A DNA stretch of 64,000 bases from Finegoldia magna ATCC 53516 (GCF_000159695.1 NZ_CM000955.1:451001-515000), one strand, 5' to 3'. Positions 54,814 to 63,800 are shown, numbered from the stretch's first letter. The notes: generated by a model not told the origin, from the sequence alone. Numbers and translations are program-made.

Positions 54814-55768
54814 ATATATCACCTAAAAACACTTTCTCATCCATTCCCACAATGTATTCACCGATATTTACATCGTTCAAAACATTGTGGAAACCATCTA
54901 TTGTCATAGCCTTTCCAACAAACATATCGCAAAATTCTGAAATATCTTTGTTTGAAAAGAAATCCCCTTCTATTTTGAAACTATCGATCAAATTATCCTT
55001 GATGTTGTAGCTGTATTCCACAACTCCAAACTTGTGCTTTCTTTGATAATTTGCAGTAGTTTCTCCTTTTGAATAAATAAAATCTTCATTTTTAAATAAA
55101 TCAATGTATTTATTCACTTCTTCTTTTTCAGAATCGTTAAGCACGTATTCTTCTAAGTTATTATCTTCAATGATTCCGTTTTTAATTTTATTGAAAAACT
55201 CATCGTATTCCATATCAATCATATCATTAATAGTTGTGATTCTGGATTCTACCGATTTGATGGCTTTTCCTTCGAATTTTATTTTTTGCGGAGTAAGTGA
55301 ATTCATCATCTTTTCGACACCAATATCGAAAAGAATTGTACCATGATGAACAACCATGCTGTTTTTCATATATTGTGCGTTACCACTTATTTTCTTACCA
55401 TCAATCAAAATATCATTTCTACCGCTGAATTCTGGATTAAGTCCCATTTTTTTCATTTGATTGATAATCATATTGGCAAAATGTTTGAAGTCATTTGCGT
55501 AGTTTTGACTTTCAATGAAAGTGTATTGCATGTTTTTTTCATCAGTATATATGCAGCCACCGCCAGACAATCTACGAACTAGATTAATTCCATTTTCTTC
55601 TGCGTATTTTAAGTTAATTTCTCTGTAAATGTTCTGATTTTTGCCTAGTAAGATTGAATCCTTATTTCTCCACAAAATGAACACAGGAATGTTGTGCTTT
55701 GCGAAAAAATATTCCACCGCAAAATTATAATACGGATCTACGCTGTCATTATTAAAATAATATTTCAT
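54806..55768 (-). CDS. lplA: Lipoate-protein ligase A
   Basis: This 320-residue enzyme activates lipoate with ATP and attaches it to carrier proteins such as glycine-cleavage H protein. Motifs are RRLSGGGCIY and the catalytic lysine in DGKKISGNAQ; a C-terminal accessory domain follows. It is in an operon between the PPC-domain gene and lipA, giving the cell both lipoate scavenging and synthesis. The target protein is not in this window. Confidence 0.93.
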   Translation of the reverse strand: MKYYFNNDSVDPYYNFAVEYFFAKHNIPVFILWRNKDSILLGKNQNIYREINLKYAEENGINLVRRLSGGGCIYTDEKNMQYTFIESQNYANDFKHFANMIINQMKKMGLNPEFSGRNDILIDGKKISGNAQYMKNSMVVHHGTILFDIGVEKMMNSLTPQKIKFEGKAIKSVESRITTINDMIDMEYDEFFNKIKNGIIEDNNLEEYVLNDSEKEEVNKYIDLFKNEDFIYSKGETTANYQRKHKFGVVEYSYNIKDNLIDSFKIEGDFFSNKDISEFCDMFVGKAMTIDGFHNVLNDVNIGEYIVGMDEKVFLGDIFD

Positions 55769-55777
55769 TTATCTCCT

Positions 55778-56197
55778 TTAAATATCGTATAAATTTAAAC
55801 CTGTTTCAGAATCTTTGAATCTATCAACTTTTTCGTCTATTTTATTAATTATGATTTCACAAGTTGCCGATATGATAGCCTCGTTCAAATGTCCTCCGTG
55901 AACATTCAAATTCTCATCTGCAAATGTAATGTGCATGTGCAAATAAGGTTTGTCATTCATAGTAGAGATATTTCCAAGGATGCTCGTGATTTCCATCTCA
56001 CCTGTGAAATTTTTCTTAGTGTATTCTTGTTTTTCAACACTGTATAATCCCACAGTTATATTATCGCTAGCACCAATACCAGAAATAGAACCATTTTTTA
56101 GTTGAAGTTTTTCAACTAATTCGAATAATTTTTCTACAACGTCTTCGCCCTTTTCAATTCGGACTAAAACATTATCATAATATTCTCTATATTTCAA
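55778..56197 (-). CDS. PPC/DUF296-domain protein
   Basis: This 139-residue protein is of the PPC (DUF296) family. The hallmark HGGHLNEAIISATCEIII is near the C-terminus, together with GASDNITVGLY. Members are small trimeric proteins often called DNA-binding, though the bacterial function is uncertain. It starts the lplA-lipA operon, nine bases before lplA. A ribosome site (AGGAGG) precedes it. Confidence 0.88.
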   Translation of the reverse strand: MKYREYYDNVLVRIEKGEDVVEKLFELVEKLQLKNGSISGIGASDNITVGLYSVEKQEYTKKNFTGEMEITSILGNISTMNDKPYLHMHITFADENLNVHGGHLNEAIISATCEIIINKIDEKVDRFKDSETGLNLYDI

Positions 56198-56342
56198 ATC
56201 ATTAACCTCCTGTAAAGTTCATACAATCTAATTATACATTTAATTTCTTTTTGTTTCAATTTATAAATCGCACGTTTGATTTCATTTTCCCGAAAATAAA
56301 ATTTTATACTATAATAGAAGTAGCAATTAAAAGGTGGATAAT

Positions 56343-56813
56343 ATGAAAACAAAACAAGATACAAAAACAATTGTAAAATTCAGAGCAAACGGTGATATGG
56401 GAAATTTTTATGGGCTTCTTCACGGAGGAGAATTGTTCAAAATGATGGACACAATCGCAGGTGTATGTACGAGAAGATTTTGTTCCAATAAAACATTGAC
56501 CAAGGCCGTAAATAATCTTACATTCAACGCTCCAACAAAGCTAGGAGAAATCATAAAAATCACAGCGATTATAGATTACGTCGGAAAAACTAGCATGGAA
56601 TGTTTCGTTCGTGCAAAAGTTGAGGGCACAGATATCATAAAAGCTTCGGGATATTTCACAATGGTGAGTGTAAATGAAGAAGGCGAATCTGAAATTGTAA
56701 ATGAAAAAATCGAATACGTAACAGACGAGGATAAAATGTATCGCGATTTGGCGATTGAAAGAAGGAAAATTTACAAGGAAGTAAATTTGCTTCAACAAAA
56801 TTATAAACTATGA
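56343..56813 (+). CDS. Hotdog-fold acyl-CoA thioesterase
   Basis: This 156-residue hotdog protein has the segment GNFYGLLHGGELFKMMDTIAG, the signature of the YciA/acyl-CoA hydrolase group, including the catalytic Asp. It probably hydrolyses short or medium acyl-CoA esters. The ATG at 56343 follows AAAGGTGGA. It overlaps the helicase gene by four bases (ATGA), an unusual but clear coupling. Confidence 0.88.
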   Translation: MKTKQDTKTIVKFRANGDMGNFYGLLHGGELFKMMDTIAGVCTRRFCSNKTLTKAVNNLTFNAPTKLGEIIKITAIIDYVGKTSMECFVRAKVEGTDIIKASGYFTMVSVNEEGESEIVNEKIEYVTDEDKMYRDLAIERRKIYKEVNLLQQNYKL

Positions 56814-59056
56814 AAAAAGAAATCAAACTTTCTGTCAGAGATTTGGTTGAATACACTGAACGAAGTGGCGACATAGACGATAGGTTCAGAAATGTGTTCG
56901 ACAGAGCAAAAGAAGGACAGAAAATCCACAAAATGATTCAAAAAGAATACGATATTGGATTTTTGCCGGAAGTTACTCTCAAAAACACTACCCTCTACAA
57001 ATCGGTAAATTACATCGTAGAAGGAAGAGCTGACGGAATAGGAATAAAAAATGGGAAAACTTTAATAGATGAAATAAAATCAACTACGCGTGACTTGGAA
57101 GAATTGGAATACAATTCGAACAAATATCACTGGGCGCAAGTAAAATGCTACGGGTATTTTTACGCTTTGGACAACGATTTGGAAGATATTGATTTGCAAC
57201 TTACTTATTATCAAACTGATACCAAAAAAATCAAATTTATCAGGCAAAACTTTACTTTTGAAGAATTGAAGGAATTTTATTTTTCGTTGTTAGAAAAATA
57301 TTCCGTGTTCACAGAATTAATCACACAACACATAAAAAATCGCGACGAATCCATTCAGAACTTGTCATTTCCATATCCTGCGTTTAGAGCTGGGCAGAAG
57401 TATCTTAGCCAAAACGTATACTCTGCAACCAAGCAGGGCGTGGATTTGATGGTGGAAGCTGCAACTGGTATCGGCAAAACTATTTCTACGCTTTTTCCTT
57501 CGATAAAAGCTATGGGAGAAGATTTGACGGACAAGATTTTTTATTTGACTGCAAAATCCACTCTCAAAAAAGCCTGCAACGACCAATTATATTTGATGAA
57601 ACAAAAAGGTTTGATAATAAAATCAGTCGAAATAATCGCAAAAAACAAAGTCTGCATCAATAATGAAGTGAAATGCAATCCAAATGATTGCGAATTTGCG
57701 AAAGGTCACTACGACAGGGTGAACAAATGCATTCTTGATATGCTTGAGAACGAAGATATTATAGTGGAAGAAATCATCAAAAAATACGCATTCAAATACA
57801 GAGTGTGTCCGTTGGAGTTGGAGCTGGATTTGTCCAATTTCTGTGACATTGTGATTTGCGATTACAATTACGTTTTTGATCCGGTAGTTTATCTGAAAAG
57901 ATTTTTCGAAGTTCCTTATCTGAGAATGTCGCTATTGGTCGATGAAGCGCATAATTTGGTGAGTCGTGGGCGTGATATGTATTCGTATTCATTGAGTTTC
58001 AATCAACTTATGGACTGTTGTGATGAGCTTGTAGATGATAAAAAAGAACTCAAAATCAAACGCAATTTGAAGAAAATCGCTCAGCAAATAAAAGACGAAG
58101 CTTTGGGAAAACCAGTCAACACTTACGAGGATTTGTCGGTTGATTTGATTGATTATTGCGTCCGATGCAAAGAATCTATGACGAAATTCTTGGTAGAAGA
58201 TAAGGACAAGCCGTACTACGACAAGGTATTGGATGTGTATTTTGAAATCAATAAATTTTTGAAGATTTCTGATTACTACGACGATTCTTTCGTCACTCTG
58301 ATAAAATCAGAAAACGATGATGTCATTTACAACATCATGTGCTTGAACACGCACAATATTTTCAAAAATATTTTGAAAAAGTGTAAATCAAATGTGTTTT
58401 TCTCAGCGACTTTGTCTCCTATGACCTACTTTGCAGATGTATTGGGCTTGGAAAAATTCTACAACATAAGATTAGAATCTCCTTTCCCAAAAGAGAATTT
58501 GAAAGTAAATCATATCAACATTTCCACAAGATTCAAAGACCGCGAAGATACGAAATATAAAATTGCAGAAATCCTTCGAAAAATCAACGAAAAGCCTGGA
58601 AACAAGCTCATATTCTTCCCTTCTTATTCGTACTTGGAATCTGTGTATGAGATTTGTGGTTTCGATATTTTAACACAAGAAAGAACGCTTACCGATATGG
58701 AAAGGTTGGAATTTTTATCCCAATTTACAACAAGTTCAAACATAATGGCGTTTTGTGTTTTAGGTGGAGTTTTCAGTGAGGGCGTTGATTTGAGCGGCGA
58801 CAGATTGAATACTGTAGGAATAATTTCTGTAGGTCTTCCTGGAATTAGCGTAGAAAATGATTTGATCAAAAAATATTTCGACGAAAATGGAAAAAACGGA
58901 TTCGATTACGCTTATGTGTATCCAGGAATGAACAAGGTACACCAAGCTGGTGGAAGATTGATTAGAACAGACACAGATACGGGAGAATTATTTTTGATTG
59001 ACGATAGGTTTGATTCATATCCTTACAAATCACTTCTTCCGAATAGCTGGAAATAA
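56810..59056 (+). CDS. Cas4/RecB-type nuclease fused to a DinG/XPD helicase
   Basis: This 748-residue protein has two modules. The N-terminal module (about 60-125) has PD-(D/E)xK motifs: GRADG (about 72-76), DEIK (87-90) and QVKCY (Gln110, Tyr114). The C-terminal module is a superfamily-2 XPD/DinG helicase with Walker A AATGIGKT (218-225), DEAH (378-381), and cysteines at about 282, 289, 294 and 307/333 that could bind an iron-sulfur cluster. The C-terminal motif VHQAGGRLIRT is motif VI. A role in DNA repair or defence is likely. Confidence 0.88.
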   Translation: MKKEIKLSVRDLVEYTERSGDIDDRFRNVFDRAKEGQKIHKMIQKEYDIGFLPEVTLKNTTLYKSVNYIVEGRADGIGIKNGKTLIDEIKSTTRDLEELEYNSNKYHWAQVKCYGYFYALDNDLEDIDLQLTYYQTDTKKIKFIRQNFTFEELKEFYFSLLEKYSVFTELITQHIKNRDESIQNLSFPYPAFRAGQKYLSQNVYSATKQGVDLMVEAATGIGKTISTLFPSIKAMGEDLTDKIFYLTAKSTLKKACNDQLYLMKQKGLIIKSVEIIAKNKVCINNEVKCNPNDCEFAKGHYDRVNKCILDMLENEDIIVEEIIKKYAFKYRVCPLELELDLSNFCDIVICDYNYVFDPVVYLKRFFEVPYLRMSLLVDEAHNLVSRGRDMYSYSLSFNQLMDCCDELVDDKKELKIKRNLKKIAQQIKDEALGKPVNTYEDLSVDLIDYCVRCKESMTKFLVEDKDKPYYDKVLDVYFEINKFLKISDYYDDSFVTLIKSENDDVIYNIMCLNTHNIFKNILKKCKSNVFFSATLSPMTYFADVLGLEKFYNIRLESPFPKENLKVNHINISTRFKDREDTKYKIAEILRKINEKPGNKLIFFPSYSYLESVYEICGFDILTQERTLTDMERLEFLSQFTTSSNIMAFCVLGGVFSEGVDLSGDRLNTVGIISVGLPGISVENDLIKKYFDENGKNGFDYAYVYPGMNKVHQAGGRLIRTDTDTGELFLIDDRFDSYPYKSLLPNSWK

Positions 59057-59134
59057 TTTTTTTGAGAAAAAAACAATTCGATATGGTAAAATTAATTTAA
59101 TCCCAATGGGAAATTTAAAAATGAAGGTGAAATT

Positions 59135-59395
59135 ATGTCAGAACAAATAGAATTTAGATTTGATACACAATTATTAATAGCAGGAGAAAACTTATCAAGC
59201 GATACAATTAGTGAATATATCACAGAACATTTCAAGGGCGATTGCCTTTTGGTTGTAGGTGGCGATGATTTGATTAAAATACACTTCCATACTAATGAAC
59301 CTTGGCAAGTATTGGAATACGGACAATCAATCGGAGATATTCACGATATCGTCGTAGAAAATATGCAAAGACAAGCAGACGGTCTACAAGGATAA
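59135..59395 (+). CDS. Stand-alone DAK/FakA C-domain-like protein
   Basis: This 86-residue protein resembles only a piece of YloV/FakA-type fatty-acid kinases. The segment VVGGDDLIKIHFHTNEPWQVLEYG matches the family's VG.D.L.K.H.HT..P...L.YG strand-loop region. The phosphoryl-transfer and kinase domains are absent. It has its own ribosome site (GAAGGTGA). The RNA methyltransferase start overlaps its stop by one base. Function is unknown. Confidence 0.75.
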   Translation: MSEQIEFRFDTQLLIAGENLSSDTISEYITEHFKGDCLLVVGGDDLIKIHFHTNEPWQVLEYGQSIGDIHDIVVENMQRQADGLQG

Positions 59396-60723
59396 TGAAA
59401 AAAATTTTAGAGGCAAAAGTAGAATACAATGTATTTCCCAACAAGGGAATTTGCAAAATAGACGATAATTTGTATTCTATAAAAAACACAATTCAAGGAC
59501 AAACAATCTCTTTTCAACGAAAAAGAAAGAAAAAGGGATTTATTGAAGGAAAACTAGTTGAAAAATTAGAAAACTCCCCTCTTGAAACTATTGAAGGTTG
59601 TCCTGTAAATGAAAGATGCGGCGGTTGTATTTATCAAAAATTAGAGTATGATGTGGAGTGCGATTTGAAGAAAAAAACACTCACTGAATTGTACAAAGAT
59701 ATTTACGATGAGGATATTACTTTTCATCCATCGCCTATTTTACAAGGCTACAGAAACAAAATGGAATACACTTTTGGAGATAGTGTCAAAGGTGGTCCAC
59801 TTGTTTTGGGACTTCACACTAAAAACAAATTCTACGAAATAACAGACACCGTAGATTGCAATATAATAGATGAAGGCTTCAACAAAATCAGACAAGCTGT
59901 TCAAGAATATTTTCGCGACAAAAATTACGAATTTTTCAAAAAAATAAAACATACTGGACTTTTGAGACACTTCATAATCAGAAAAAGTTTCAGTGAAGAT
60001 GAGTACATGATTAATTTGGTAACCACAAGTGATGAGTTTGATGTGAATGATTTCGTCGAATTTGCAAAGCAAATCGACAACAGAATCGTGTCGATTTATC
60101 ACACAATTAACGATAATATTTCTGATGCGGTAATTGTCGACAAATTAGAATTGTTGTACGGCAAAGAATATTTGACAGAAAAAATAAACGGATTGGAATT
60201 TAGAATATCTCCATTTTCATTCTTTCAGCCAAATCCAGCACAAGCAGAACAAATTTATAACAGAGCCTTGGAATTGGCCGGAGATTTGTCAGGAAAAAAC
60301 GTCTACGATTTGTACTGTGGAACAGGAACCATCGCACAAATTTTTGCAAAAAAAGCTGAAAGCGTAATCGGAGTCGAAATAGTTGCTGAAGCAGTCGAAA
60401 AAGCACAAGAAAACGCAGAACTAAACGGATTGACTAACACAGAGTTCATATGCGATGATTGCTTGAATTTTATGGAAAAAGTTGAGAAAAAAGACGTAGT
60501 AGTTCTCGATCCTCCACGAGATGGAATTCATCCAAAAGCAATCGATAGATTAATCGACATCAATCCCGATAAATTCATCTACATTTCTTGCAATCCCATA
60601 ACACAAAGAATGGATTTGGACAAATTTATCGAAAAAGGGTATAAAATCAAGTCATTGGAGTTCTTCGATCAGTTCCCAAGAACTTACCACTGCGAAGCTG
60701 TTGTGCTGTTGGAGAAAAAGTAG
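59395..60723 (+). CDS. RlmD/RumA-family RNA (uracil-5-)-methyltransferase
   Basis: This 442-residue enzyme methylates uracil in RNA, probably 23S rRNA. An N-terminal TRAM-like domain is followed by iron-sulfur ligands CPVNERCGGC (Cys69, 75, 78), the SAM motif LYCGTGTIA, the PP motif VVLDPPRDG and the catalytic ISCNP cysteine. I start it at 59395, behind AAGGATA, overlapping the previous stop (TAATG). Upstream in-frame sequence belongs to the DAK-like gene in another frame. Confidence 0.92.
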   Translation: MKKILEAKVEYNVFPNKGICKIDDNLYSIKNTIQGQTISFQRKRKKKGFIEGKLVEKLENSPLETIEGCPVNERCGGCIYQKLEYDVECDLKKKTLTELYKDIYDEDITFHPSPILQGYRNKMEYTFGDSVKGGPLVLGLHTKNKFYEITDTVDCNIIDEGFNKIRQAVQEYFRDKNYEFFKKIKHTGLLRHFIIRKSFSEDEYMINLVTTSDEFDVNDFVEFAKQIDNRIVSIYHTINDNISDAVIVDKLELLYGKEYLTEKINGLEFRISPFSFFQPNPAQAEQIYNRALELAGDLSGKNVYDLYCGTGTIAQIFAKKAESVIGVEIVAEAVEKAQENAELNGLTNTEFICDDCLNFMEKVEKKDVVVLDPPRDGIHPKAIDRLIDINPDKFIYISCNPITQRMDLDKFIEKGYKIKSLEFFDQFPRTYHCEAVVLLEKK

Positions 60724-60893
60724 AAAAATCTGAGCGCTTGAAATCAATATATTATTGATTTTGTGGATTTATTATTAAAAGCTTAGTATTTTGAAATTAG
60801 TGGTCGAAAATTTCTTTCAAATTCTTGTTTTTAACTACATTTTGGATATTTAGTAGGTTGTGTGCATGGTATGGATGGAATTAAGGAAAATAT

Positions 60894-61418
60894 ATGAAAC
60901 TAAAATTAATTAAACTAACTAAAGAGTATGAATTAAAGCTTGGTGAGATGATCGATGAATGGAAGATTGACCAAGAAATGAATAACACAAACACTTCTCC
61001 GTGGTCAATATTTAAAAATGATTACCATGATTTTGACTATTATCTAAATAACTTAGAAATAAAATCTAAAACTGAAAATAAAGTTCCAGATTCAGTTTTC
61101 TTCCTTTTAGATGAAGAAAGAGATAGACTTTTAGGAGCTGTAAATATTCGCCACTATTTAAATGAGTCACTTTTGAAAGAAGGTGGACATATTGGAGATG
61201 GAATAAGACCCAGTGAGAGAAGAAAAGGCTATGCCACAGAAATGGTAAGACTAGCTTTGATAGAGTGTAAAAATTTGGGAATTGAAAGAGTACTTATGAT
61301 TTGTGATAAAGAAAATATCGGATCAGCTAAGTCTATTATTAAAAATTGTGGAGTACTTGAAAATGAGTTTGTTAACTCAGATGGTAAGACAATTCAAAGA
61401 TATTGGATAGACAATTAA
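60894..61418 (+). CDS. GNAT-family N-acetyltransferase
   Basis: This 174-residue acetyltransferase has the acetyl-CoA loop in IRPSERRKGYATEMVRLAL (R.x.x.G.A type), preceded by the beta strand LGAVNIRHYLNESL. The target is unknown; small-molecule detoxification is common. AAGGAAAA precedes the ATG. It is monocistronic. The 170 bases before it hold only a weak hairpin (60741-60763). Confidence 0.9.
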   Translation: MKLKLIKLTKEYELKLGEMIDEWKIDQEMNNTNTSPWSIFKNDYHDFDYYLNNLEIKSKTENKVPDSVFFLLDEERDRLLGAVNIRHYLNESLLKEGGHIGDGIRPSERRKGYATEMVRLALIECKNLGIERVLMICDKENIGSAKSIIKNCGVLENEFVNSDGKTIQRYWIDN

Positions 61419-61480
61419 TTGTGTTTAAAAGTACAGCGTAAAACTACAATATAACAATAAAAAATTTATATTTAAATTTA

Positions 61481-61520
61481 AAACCCGGCTTTATCACAAT
61501 TGATAATTGTCGGGTTTTTG
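61481..61520 (+). terminator. Terminator after the acetyltransferase
   Basis: AAACCCG (61481-61487) pairs with CGGGTTT (61511-61517). An inner stem ACAATTG...AATTGT lies between, and a T-run follows. Confidence 0.7.
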
Positions 61521-61593
61521 TATAGTAGAACTCTAGTTAATATTAAATGCCAAATCCATGAATGAAATTATCATCATCAAATACTATATTTTT

Positions 61594-62548
61594 TTATTTC
61601 AAACTATTATCGCTAAATCCTGAAATTCTAAAAAAATAATCAACAGATATACTTTTAAATTTTCTCCTGTATTTGCTTTTAATATTTGCTAATGCTGCCA
61701 CTAAATACTTGTATTCTTCTTTAGGAATTACTAGTTTAAGAACTAAAATTAAGTCATGCAAATTTTTACCTGTATATTTCTCATCAAAAAACTTTTCAAA
61801 AACAGCCGTTTGCCCCATTTTACTCAAAGAGAAAGAATACATTACTTCATCGTGAGCACAAACATTTCTAAAAAAATTGCAGATTTTAATTATTTCTGTA
61901 AGTTCTGTCTTACTAATTTTTTCTTTAGATTTATAGCTTTCCTTGTATCTTTCACCAAAATCTCTAGCAATCATATTTTGAAGTGACTCATCAAGAGAGT
62001 TGTAGAAATAAGATATATTTCCTAAAGTAAGGAAGTTTACAAGTACCCAAAGAGGTATACTGTCATGTTTTTTTATATAATGTTTAATCGGTTTCTTACC
62101 GTTTAAATTCTTATTCTCTCTACTTATAGTATTGGACAAATTTGCTATTGTTTTTAATACATAATTTAATTGGTGTTTTGAGTTTGAATAATTTTCGATT
62201 TGTAGGTAAGGATACAATCCATCTCTATGTATATCCGAAAAATGATACGCACATGAAGTTTTTAAAAGCTTTTCAAAACGAAGTAATGAAAAAAAAAACT
62301 ACTTCCTTCAATTCACGATCCATTTCGTGCAGGTAAAAAATTTCTTGAAAACTACTACCATCCTTATATTTATCTTCATCTTCAGTTGAAACCTTAAGGT
62401 CCAAGAATGGAGTTTTATATCCATTAATCAAATTATAGTAATTCAATTGTGATAAAATAATTTTAGCATTATCTGGATTATCAATATTTAGACCTCTTGA
62501 AGAAAGAATTTCAATTTGCTCATCATAAGTTTTAAATGGCTTGCTCAT
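61594..62548 (-). pseudogene. AbiF/AbiD-like HEPN protein, frame broken at a 10-base homopolymer
   Basis: This is an abortive-infection protein of the Abi_2 (AbiD/AbiF) family in two frames. The first 91 codons (MSKPFKTYDEQIEIL..., ending FFFITSF) stop at 62273. The rest (RFEKLLKTSCAYHFSDIHRD and onwards) continues in another frame to 61594. The switch point is ten T on the coding strand (62289-62298); nine T restores one 317-residue protein. The catalytic HEPN motif R-x4-H is present as RNVCAH in the second part, so the toxin RNase site is intact. The state may be phase-off rather than dead. GAGGTGGAT precedes the ATG, and a short RNA gene lies directly upstream. Confidence 0.85.
62289..62298. 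repeat. Run of ten A within the Abi gene
   Basis: This mononucleotide tract lies exactly where the reading frame switches. Tracts of this length are prone to slippage during replication or transcription. Confidence 0.85.
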
Positions 62549-62559
62549 GTATCCACCTC

Positions 62560-62601
62560 ACAAAAAATGCCCCGCCACGTATGGCAAGGGCTTGTTCCTT
62601 A
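62560..62601 (-). ncRNA. abiF-type leader RNA
   Basis: About 42 nt are expected between the promoter and a T6 tail. The centre is a stable hairpin, GCCC-TT-GCCA, TACG loop, TGGC-G-GGGC (62569-62591). It lies directly upstream of the Abi gene. A conserved RNA motif named abiF has been described in this place in many bacteria, and I think this is a member. The 5' part (AAGGAACAAGCCC) is unpaired apart from the stem. It may act both as an attenuator and as an RNA partner of the HEPN toxin. Confidence 0.72.
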
Positions 62602-62606
62602 TATAT

Positions 62607-62635
62607 ATTATAGTAAAAAATTTACGTATAGTCAA
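62607..62635 (-). promoter_or_regulatory. Promoter of the abiF-type RNA and Abi gene
   Basis: On the minus strand TTGACT (62635-62630) and a perfect TATAAT (62612-62607) are 17 bases apart. Transcription would begin about six bases downstream, near 62600. Confidence 0.75.
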
Positions 62636-62843
62636 TTATAACTGGTTAAATAGTTCAATTAAAATCTAATACATTTAAAATGTATTGCCAAACAAGAATA
62701 AAAAATTTACAATCAATGAATCAATTGCCTTTAAATACATAAATGGAATTATTACCACTAAATATTTATGGTAAAATTAAATTAACTAAAAAATTATTCT
62801 ATGAATTTAAGGGAACTAATCGAATCTAAAAAAGGAGAAAAAA

Positions 62844-63236
62844 ATGAATATAACACAAAAAGATATGAAAATACTATTGAAATCTCAACAAGGCGAATTG
62901 GATGTTGTGTTAATGTATCGTGCACTTGCAGATACTGTAAAGGATGCAAATGACCAAGAAACTTTTCGTAAGCTTGCTACAGAAGAAGGTCATCATGCAT
63001 CGGTATTCCACAAGCTTACAAAAGAAAATTTGAAACCTAAAAAAACCAAGGCGATAATTATTCCTTTGCTTTATAAGATAATAGGAAAGAAAAAATTATA
63101 TAAACTAATTGCAAACGGTGAATACAATGCTGCTAATACCTATGCACCAGTTGCTGAAAAATTTCCAGAAATAGAAAGTGTCAAAAACGATGAAAAAAGA
63201 CACGGTGATATTGTAAACTCATTAATTAAGAATTAA
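62844..63236 (+). CDS. Rubrerythrin/ferritin-like di-iron protein
   Basis: This 130-residue four-helix protein of the ferritin-like superfamily has metal ligands visible in LKSQQGELDVVLMYRALAD (Glu and Tyr), TEEGHHASVF (Glu, Glu, His, His) and NDEKRHGDIV (Glu and His). It lacks the rubredoxin domain of full rubrerythrin. It may scavenge peroxide or store iron. AAAAGGAGAAAAA precedes the ATG. The preceding 207 bases hold only a small palindrome near 62668-62688. Confidence 0.85.
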   Translation: MNITQKDMKILLKSQQGELDVVLMYRALADTVKDANDQETFRKLATEEGHHASVFHKLTKENLKPKKTKAIIIPLLYKIIGKKKLYKLIANGEYNAANTYAPVAEKFPEIESVKNDEKRHGDIVNSLIKN

Positions 63237-63307
63237 TTTGGATTTTGATAAATAATACTATTAGCGTTATAATATATGTAAAAAAAAGTAAAAACAAGGA
63301 GCAATTT

Positions 63308-63619
63308 ATGAAAAAAGAAGATTTTACAGAAAAAGAACAAGCAGAAATTGACAGAGGACTATCTTCAGCAGAAATCACTGACAAAGAAGCTGCAGATAAA
63401 ATATTAGAATTAGTTCCAGATGGATGGATCAAAAAGATTCCATTTTTTGTAAGAAAACACTCAACGACTAAAACAATCGAAAGAATAGCCAATCAATACC
63501 CTGAACTTTACGCTGTAGCAAAGAGAGAAGGAGAACTTCCTGAAAAAGAAAAAGACGAATTGCAAAAAATCATTACAGATATTTTTAAGGAAAAAATGGC
63601 AAAACACAATATAAAATAA
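63308..63619 (+). CDS. Small acidic protein of unknown function
   Basis: This 103-residue protein is rich in Glu and Lys, with predicted helices at about 5-45 and 70-100 and no membrane segment or known motif. I start it at 63308 behind CAAGGAGCAATTT; an upstream in-frame ATG at 63245 lacks a site. It follows the ferritin-like gene by 71 bases and may share its message. Function is unknown. Confidence 0.7.
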   Translation: MKKEDFTEKEQAEIDRGLSSAEITDKEAADKILELVPDGWIKKIPFFVRKHSTTKTIERIANQYPELYAVAKREGELPEKEKDELQKIITDIFKEKMAKHNIK

Positions 63620-63633
63620 TTAGAGAATTTCCT

Positions 63634-63777
63634 ATGGAAACTATAATAGTCAATGAAGCAATCAAACTTGTTCCCTATTTCGAAAATTATGAGACTACTT
63701 TGAAATGGTATGAAGATAAGGATGTGTGCAAACAAGTCGACAACATTGATTTCGTATACGATATTGATAGGCTTTAA
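63634..63777 (+). pseudogene. GNAT acetyltransferase, N-terminal remnant
   Basis: This 47-codon frame (METIIVNEAIKLVPYFENYE..., then TLKWYEDKDVCKQVDN and ending FVYDIDRL) resembles the start of small GNAT acetyltransferases that have a WY.D..V...VD pattern. It stops before the acetyl-CoA-binding region, and no continuation is found before the terminator. It lies 14 bases after the preceding gene. I cannot exclude a genuine short protein. Confidence 0.5.
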
Positions 63778-63800
63778 AAAGAGATATTTGAACACAAATT

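Noticed and set aside
61594..62217. A separate 207-residue gene downstream of a 91-residue gene
   Set aside because: Its apparent start is a TTG inside continuous Abi_2 homology, and the preceding residues (RFEKLLKTSCAYHF) are in the same frame with no stop. The two pieces are one gene broken at the A10 tract.
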